From: an uncultured Moraxellaceae bacterium
GTDB lineage: Bacteria > Pseudomonadota > Gammaproteobacteria > Pseudomonadales > Moraxellaceae
Assembly: GCA_913057715.1 (NCBI GenBank)
Contig: CAJXOR010000012.1
Location: forward strand, 1-37,988
Direction: 5' to 3'
Length of the DNA: 37,988 nucleotides
Shown here in pieces: positions 34,646-37,988 of this stretch. Positions within the stretch are counted from its first letter, which is position 1, and every line of letters begins with the position of its first letter. The position numbers were made by a program, and so were the translations under genes. A model generated the notes under the pieces. That model made no database searches. It had not been told where the DNA came from and was given only the letters and a program-made list of their open reading frames with translations.

Positions 34646-34753
34646 ATACTTAAAGCCAGGGCTCACAGCTAAGCCTTGCTAGATCGCCACCTGCTCATGC
34701 CCACTTGCTCATAGCCACCAAAAAACCAACTAATCCTCAGTCATCGAACCAGC

Positions 34754-35584
34754 TCACGAATCAAAGTCAGCCGCGCTGTGGCGCTCAGGAACCCTCAGTG
34801 CTTTATCGCCCCATGTTTTGTTGACCCGAACCGCGCGCTTAGCGGCTGGCCGCGCGTTGATCTGACCTGCCCAGCGCAGCACGTGACGGTAGTTATCGAC
34901 CTGCAAAAACTCAGCCGCTTCATACAGCTCACCCAGTACCAGCGCGCCGTACCACGGCCAGATCGCCATATCAGCAATCGAGTACTCACTGCCTGCGATG
35001 AATTCGTGTTCGCTTAAGTGTTGATCGAGTAGATCCAGCTGGCGCTTGACCTCCATGGTGTAGCGGTCGATGGGGTACTCAAACTTCTCAGGCGCATAAG
35101 CGTAGAAGTGGCCAAAGCCGCCGCCCAGAAAAGGCGCGGCGCCAATGCCCCAAAACAACCAATTGATGCAAGCCGCTTTGGCAGTGGGTTCTTTAGGAAC
35201 AAATGCCGAAAATTTGGTGCTTAACTGCAGCAGTATCGAGCCCGACTCAAACAGGGGCTGCGCCGGATTCACCGATCGATCCAGCAGCGCGGGGATCTTG
35301 GAGTTGGGATTGATCGCCACAAAGTCGCTGCCAAACTGCTCGCCGCTCGATATGTCGATTGGCCAGGCGTCATACTCAGCGTCAATACCGGCTTCAAGTA
35401 ATTCCTCAAGCAACAAAATCACTTTTACGCCGTTTGGCGTGGCCAGTGAGTAGAGCTGAAGTGGGTGCTCGCCGATGGGCAAAGAGTGCTCAAAGCGCTC
35501 GCCAGCAGTGGGGCGATTGATTTCGGCAAACTTGCCGCCGTTTGAGACTGACTGCCAGACGCGGGGTGGGGTGTAATCGCTCAT
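34754..35584 (-). CDS. yghU: glutathione S-transferase family protein, YghU-like
   Basis: YghU-type proteins are Nu-class glutathione transferases with disulfide-bond reductase activity in the cytosol. This 276-residue protein has the long N-terminal extension (TPPRVWQ, FAEINRPTAGERFE) typical of the class. The thioredoxin-like domain follows, with LYSLATPNGVKVILLLEELLEAG, NPNSKIPALLD and LFESGSILLQLS for glutathione contact. The all-helical domain has NWLFWGIGAAPFLGGGFGHFY and AGSEYSIADMAIWPWYGALV, where SIADM is the N-capping signature. AAGGA lies eight bases before the ATG. It is a single gene, and the region between it and the transglutaminase gene holds only that gene's terminator. Confidence 0.93.
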   Translation of the reverse strand: MSDYTPPRVWQSVSNGGKFAEINRPTAGERFEHSLPIGEHPLQLYSLATPNGVKVILLLEELLEAGIDAEYDAWPIDISSGEQFGSDFVAINPNSKIPALLDRSVNPAQPLFESGSILLQLSTKFSAFVPKEPTAKAACINWLFWGIGAAPFLGGGFGHFYAYAPEKFEYPIDRYTMEVKRQLDLLDQHLSEHEFIAGSEYSIADMAIWPWYGALVLGELYEAAEFLQVDNYRHVLRWAGQINARPAAKRAVRVNKTWGDKALRVPERHSAADFDS

Positions 35585-35740
35585 GTTGGATTCCTTGTGT
35601 TGATTGCTGACTGGATCATGGCTGTATCATCGATTGAGTGATGCGTGATTAAAGCTGTCGATCAGCCAGCTGCTCTGATTGCTGATTGATATAAAGCTCA
35701 CAAATGTCTGCTGCCACGCTTTAGCGATCGATCTGCCAGC

Positions 35741-35755
35741 GGGGGCATTTGGCTA
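35741..35755 (+). repeat. dispersed motif copy GGGGGCATTTGGCTA
   Basis: This copy has three T and a GG in place of TTTTG. It shares GGGCATTTGGCTA with the coding copy at 4165-4178. It is intergenic, next to a terminator. Confidence 0.55.
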
Positions 35756-35762
35756 AAAAACC

Positions 35763-35786
35763 AAAAACCGCCTAAAGAGGCGGTTT
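35763..35786 (-). terminator. Rho-independent terminator of the YeaQ-family gene
   Basis: AAACCGCC and GGCGGTTT form an 8-bp stem with a six-base loop. On the minus strand the T run extends beyond the stem. It lies 18 bases past the stop of the small membrane-protein gene. Confidence 0.88.
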
Positions 35787-35803
35787 GGTTTCGATTTAAC
35801 CGA

Positions 35804-36061
35804 TCACGCTTTATTCATCTGCTTGCGGATAAACTCAGCAATCACCAGCAAGATGATCGCGCCGATGACCCCAACAATCAGCTGAGTCACGATACCGCCA
35901 GCGCCGATACCCAGCGCGACTGCGAGCCACCCGCCAAGTAGCGCCCCACCGATACCGAGCAAGATGGTAAAGATCCAGCCCATGGAGTCGTTGCCCGGCT
36001 TAATTGCTCTAGCTAAAAGACCGATGATGAGGCCTGCGATGATCGTTCCGATGATACTCAT
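35804..36061 (-). CDS. GlsB/YeaQ/YmgE family stress-response membrane protein
   Basis: This 85-residue inner-membrane protein of the transglycosylase-associated family is almost all hydrophobic, with three helices. It opens IIGTIIAGLIIGLLARAIKPG, the conserved family start. Then comes GWIFTILLGIGGALLGGWLA and the last helix IVGVIGAIILLVIAEFI, ending in a basic tail. The Gly-rich helices and the RAIKPG loop are the diagnostic features. Length is typical. GGGAG lies just before the ATG. It is transcribed alone with its own terminator. Members are often induced by stationary phase or acid stress; the molecular function is not known. Confidence 0.93.
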   Translation of the reverse strand: MSIIGTIIAGLIIGLLARAIKPGNDSMGWIFTILLGIGGALLGGWLAVALGIGAGGIVTQLIVGVIGAIILLVIAEFIRKQMNKA

Positions 36062-36188
36062 ATGCTGCTCCCTGATTGAGATAATTAGTTGACTTGCCTA
36101 CCCACCCAATCTATCGAAAACCGAGCTCACTTTAGATGAGACTCCTTAGGTAGATGTGTAACAGTCAACTGATTGTGCAGGGCTTGAG

Positions 36189-37481
36189 TTACTGACTCGG
36201 CAGTTTGTTAATCTGCGCAGGCACCATGCGGTAGCTTTGTCCACTGCGCTGCAGCGTGCCTAAGCCGGGATAGGGAAAGTGGATGCTGGCTATGGTCGAG
36301 CCAACATCACTTTCATGCTTAAAGTCACCCAAGCGCGTCACCACCGCTTGCACGGGGCTCATGTCATACTTGATCGTGGTGGTCGGGTAGGCAAGTTGCA
36401 CGTCTTTGACATGCGCCATATCACCGGTCACAAATACACGTTTGCCGCCGCGCTCGATCGCGTAGCTGCTGTGACCCGGCGTGTGACCCACGGTCTTGAC
36501 CGCCTCGATACCAGCTTGGAAAACTTGATTGTGCTCAAAGGTGGTTAAGCGATTAGCGGCAACATAAGGGGCAAATGCCTTGATAGCCGTGTCTGAAGTG
36601 GGGCGTAGTTCAGCTTTTTTCTTGGTTGATTTACCATCCAGTGGGTCATCTCCTGCCCAAAAATCAAACTCCTCAGCACTGATGTACACCGTGGCGTTAG
36701 GATAAGCCGCTGCGCCTGCCTCAGTGATGAGTCCACAGATGTGATCGGAGTGGGCGTGAGTGATCATGATCTTGTCGATATCGGCAGGTGTGAAACCGGC
36801 TGCTTGCAGCCCAGTGGTGAGCTTACCTTCCTCGCCGCGGCAGCTACCCAGAGCGGTATCAAACATGATCTGCTCAGCCCCAGTGTCAAGAACAAACACG
36901 GTGAGTGAACCGGGGAATTTGCCATCTACTGCGTGCGCGTCGGTGAGTTTGCCAAGCGTGCGCTTGCCTATGGTTTTGAGTAGATCTGGCGCGTAGGAGT
37001 GCGGGCGATCTTGTATCGCGTACAGGTTCCAATCACCCATGGGCAGAATCACCGGCGCCTGATCCAAGCTGATTGCCCGATCACCAGTTTTGATGAAGCC
37101 GCTGGTGGGCGAGCTGTAGTAAAAATCAGGGTTGGCGCGAGCGCGTGCCAACTCGTTTGGCTCGCTGCTGCTTTGAGGCGCGCGTTGATTGAGCGCACTG
37201 CTCACTTGATTGATGGTGCCTGGCACACTCAGCGCCACTCCGCCTTGTCCCTTTTTAAAAACAGCCTGACCGGCAGTTTGCGGGGGCAGTGCTTGATCGG
37301 CAGGCGCTGTCACCAACGCTTGAGACTTAGCAACTTTAGTTTCGCTGCGCACTTTGTCAAACATGGTGTCAGTTAAGTTGCCAACGTTGGGTCCTTTAGC
37401 ATGGGCGATGGGGCTAAAAGCCGCAGCGCAGAAGAGAGCGGCAGTGGTGGTTAGGACAAAGGATTTGTTCGCAGGGTTCAT
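36189..37481 (-). CDS. exported metallo-beta-lactamase-fold hydrolase
   Basis: This 430-residue exported enzyme has a binuclear metal site. The signal peptide ends near SPIAHA (residues 1-28 from the chosen start). A long linker of about 85 residues, rich in Ala, Gln and Ser, follows (QALPPQTAGQ, SALNQRAPQSSS) and is unusual. The hydrolase domain has THAHSDHICG, the HxHxDH metal motif, then HTPGHSSYAIE, GDMAH and a late SIHFPYPG His. These give the usual ligands of the MBL superfamily. The frame is open to a TTG at 37511, but the ATG at 37479-37481 gives a proper signal peptide. The substrate could be a lactone, phosphodiester or other ester; nothing around it decides. It is a single gene. 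Confidence 0.88.
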   Translation of the reverse strand: MNPANKSFVLTTTAALFCAAAFSPIAHAKGPNVGNLTDTMFDKVRSETKVAKSQALVTAPADQALPPQTAGQAVFKKGQGGVALSVPGTINQVSSALNQRAPQSSSEPNELARARANPDFYYSSPTSGFIKTGDRAISLDQAPVILPMGDWNLYAIQDRPHSYAPDLLKTIGKRTLGKLTDAHAVDGKFPGSLTVFVLDTGAEQIMFDTALGSCRGEEGKLTTGLQAAGFTPADIDKIMITHAHSDHICGLITEAGAAAYPNATVYISAEEFDFWAGDDPLDGKSTKKKAELRPTSDTAIKAFAPYVAANRLTTFEHNQVFQAGIEAVKTVGHTPGHSSYAIERGGKRVFVTGDMAHVKDVQLAYPTTTIKYDMSPVQAVVTRLGDFKHESDVGSTIASIHFPYPGLGTLQRSGQSYRMVPAQINKLPSQ

Positions 37482-37812
37482 GGCAGTCTGGTTTATGACA
37501 AATGTCCCCAATTAAACAAGACTTCCGCCATCAAGTTGATATCTGTTTACCAAAGAGCTACAGCAAAGCACGGCGCGGCTTTGATAGCGCTGAACTCGTG
37601 TGGGATCGATAACGGAGCAAGTAGCTAATTGGTGAATCTGTTTTTAATCAAGATGAACGATTTTATCGGTAACTTAGCGGCCTAATCAAAGAAGTTGATC
37701 AGTGGGGCGCTGCCATTTTTATCGGCAGCGCGGTTTTATGGATGGGCTAACTGATCGCCGCTATCGCTAAGTAGTTGCGCTCGCCTAGACCTAGGGCGGT
37801 TTTGCGTGATCG
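37482..37812. other. non-coding gap before the mpl 3' end
   Basis: It contains the promoter region of the MBL gene and a strong hairpin at 37707-37731 (GCGCTGCC / GGCAGCGC, loop of nine bases) followed on the plus strand by GGTTTT. The T tract is on the plus strand only, while both neighbouring genes are on the minus strand, so its role as an mpl terminator is unclear. Confidence 0.5.
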
Positions 37813-37941
37813 TTAACTCAGTCGCTCAATCAAGCGCTGGTGAAGTCCACCAAAGGCGCCATTTGACATGATGACGATCACATCCCCCGAAGCGGCCTGA
37901 TCACTTAGGTGATCCAGGATCTCATCGACCGTGTTGTAGAC
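37813..37941 (-). CDS. mpl: UDP-MurNAc:tripeptide ligase Mpl, C-terminal fragment
   Basis: This is the last 42 codons plus TAA of a gene cut by the contig end. The fragment reads VDEILDHLSDQAASGDVIVI, then MSNGAFGGLHQRLIERLS. The MSNG-FGG-H segment is the recognisable end of Mpl. Mpl links the recycled murein tripeptide to UDP-N-acetylmuramate in cell-wall recycling, and the intact protein is about 450 residues. Only the final helix-strand-helix part is present, so the call rests on that signature. No start codon or upstream region is available. Confidence 0.82.
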   Translation of the reverse strand, partial: VYNTVDEILDHLSDQAASGDVIVIMSNGAFGGLHQRLIERLS

Positions 37942-37988
37942 CTGTCTCTTATACACATCTCCGAGCCCACGAGACTAGGCATGATCTC
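37942..37988 (+). other. Nextera i7-side adapter (non-genomic)
   Basis: CTGTCTCTTATACACATCT is at 37942-37960, the Tn5 mosaic end in reverse. CCGAGCCCACGAGAC follows, then TAGGCATG (which matches the Nextera i7 index N706) and ATCTC of the flow-cell adapter. This is library DNA, not genome. Confidence 0.98.

Overview
This window is one draft-assembly contig from a gammaproteobacterium. Nextera library adapter is still attached at both ends (bases 1-37 and 37942-37988), so the genomic part is about 38-37941. Supporting gammaproteobacterial features are the fmt-rsmB overlap, a divergent metR/metE pair, a long ExbB with ExbD and TonB, a PiuC/YbiX hydroxylase beside a siderophore receptor, a YghU-type glutathione transferase and an Mpl fragment. 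By eye the DNA is moderately GC-rich. The exception is the first 2.6 kb, which looks AT-richer and probably belongs to a transferred defence locus. I cannot name the genus.

Layout. 38-2576 is the 3' part of a DUF499 ATPase gene of the kind found in multigene anti-phage loci; the rest of that locus lies off the contig. 2720-7650 holds a bifunctional NAD(P)HX repair enzyme, a secreted lipase, a VOC-fold protein and a membrane protein. 7936-12689 is a five-gene minus-strand operon: GMC oxidoreductase, GXWXG/DUF4334-like protein, a 47-residue ORF and two SDR dehydrogenases. It diverges from a TetR gene across a 30-bp near-palindromic operator. 12805-13900 holds a small lipoprotein and an NADPH-dependent FMN reductase.

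14257-19859 is an iron-uptake operon read on the minus strand as exbB-exbD-tonB-receptor, with piuC beyond a strong internal terminator. A good Fur box lies upstream of exbB. 20499-24130 is metR/metE. 24662-25600 is a formate/nitrite-transporter family gene flanked by two diverged direct copies of the metE 3' end plus its terminator. 25907-29642 holds glpK, a diacylglycerol-kinase family gene and a MOSC-domain gene, all on the minus strand. 29918-32469 is fmt-rsmB. 32836-37481 holds a small membrane protein, a transglutaminase-like protein, yghU, a YeaQ/GlsB-family membrane protein and an exported metallo-beta-lactamase-fold protein. The last 43 codons before the adapter are the C-terminal end of mpl.

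The observations most worth following are three. (1) A short dispersed motif, consensus about GTGGGCATTTTGCT, has 12 exact 8-base cores in 38 kb. Most copies sit at gene boundaries and one copy pairs with a one-mismatch relative to form a terminator, which recalls DNA-uptake sequences. (2) The 159-bp metE-3'/terminator duplication brackets the transporter gene. (3) A truncated DUF499 defence locus lies at the left edge. No rRNA, tRNA, CRISPR array, integrase or insertion sequence was recognised.
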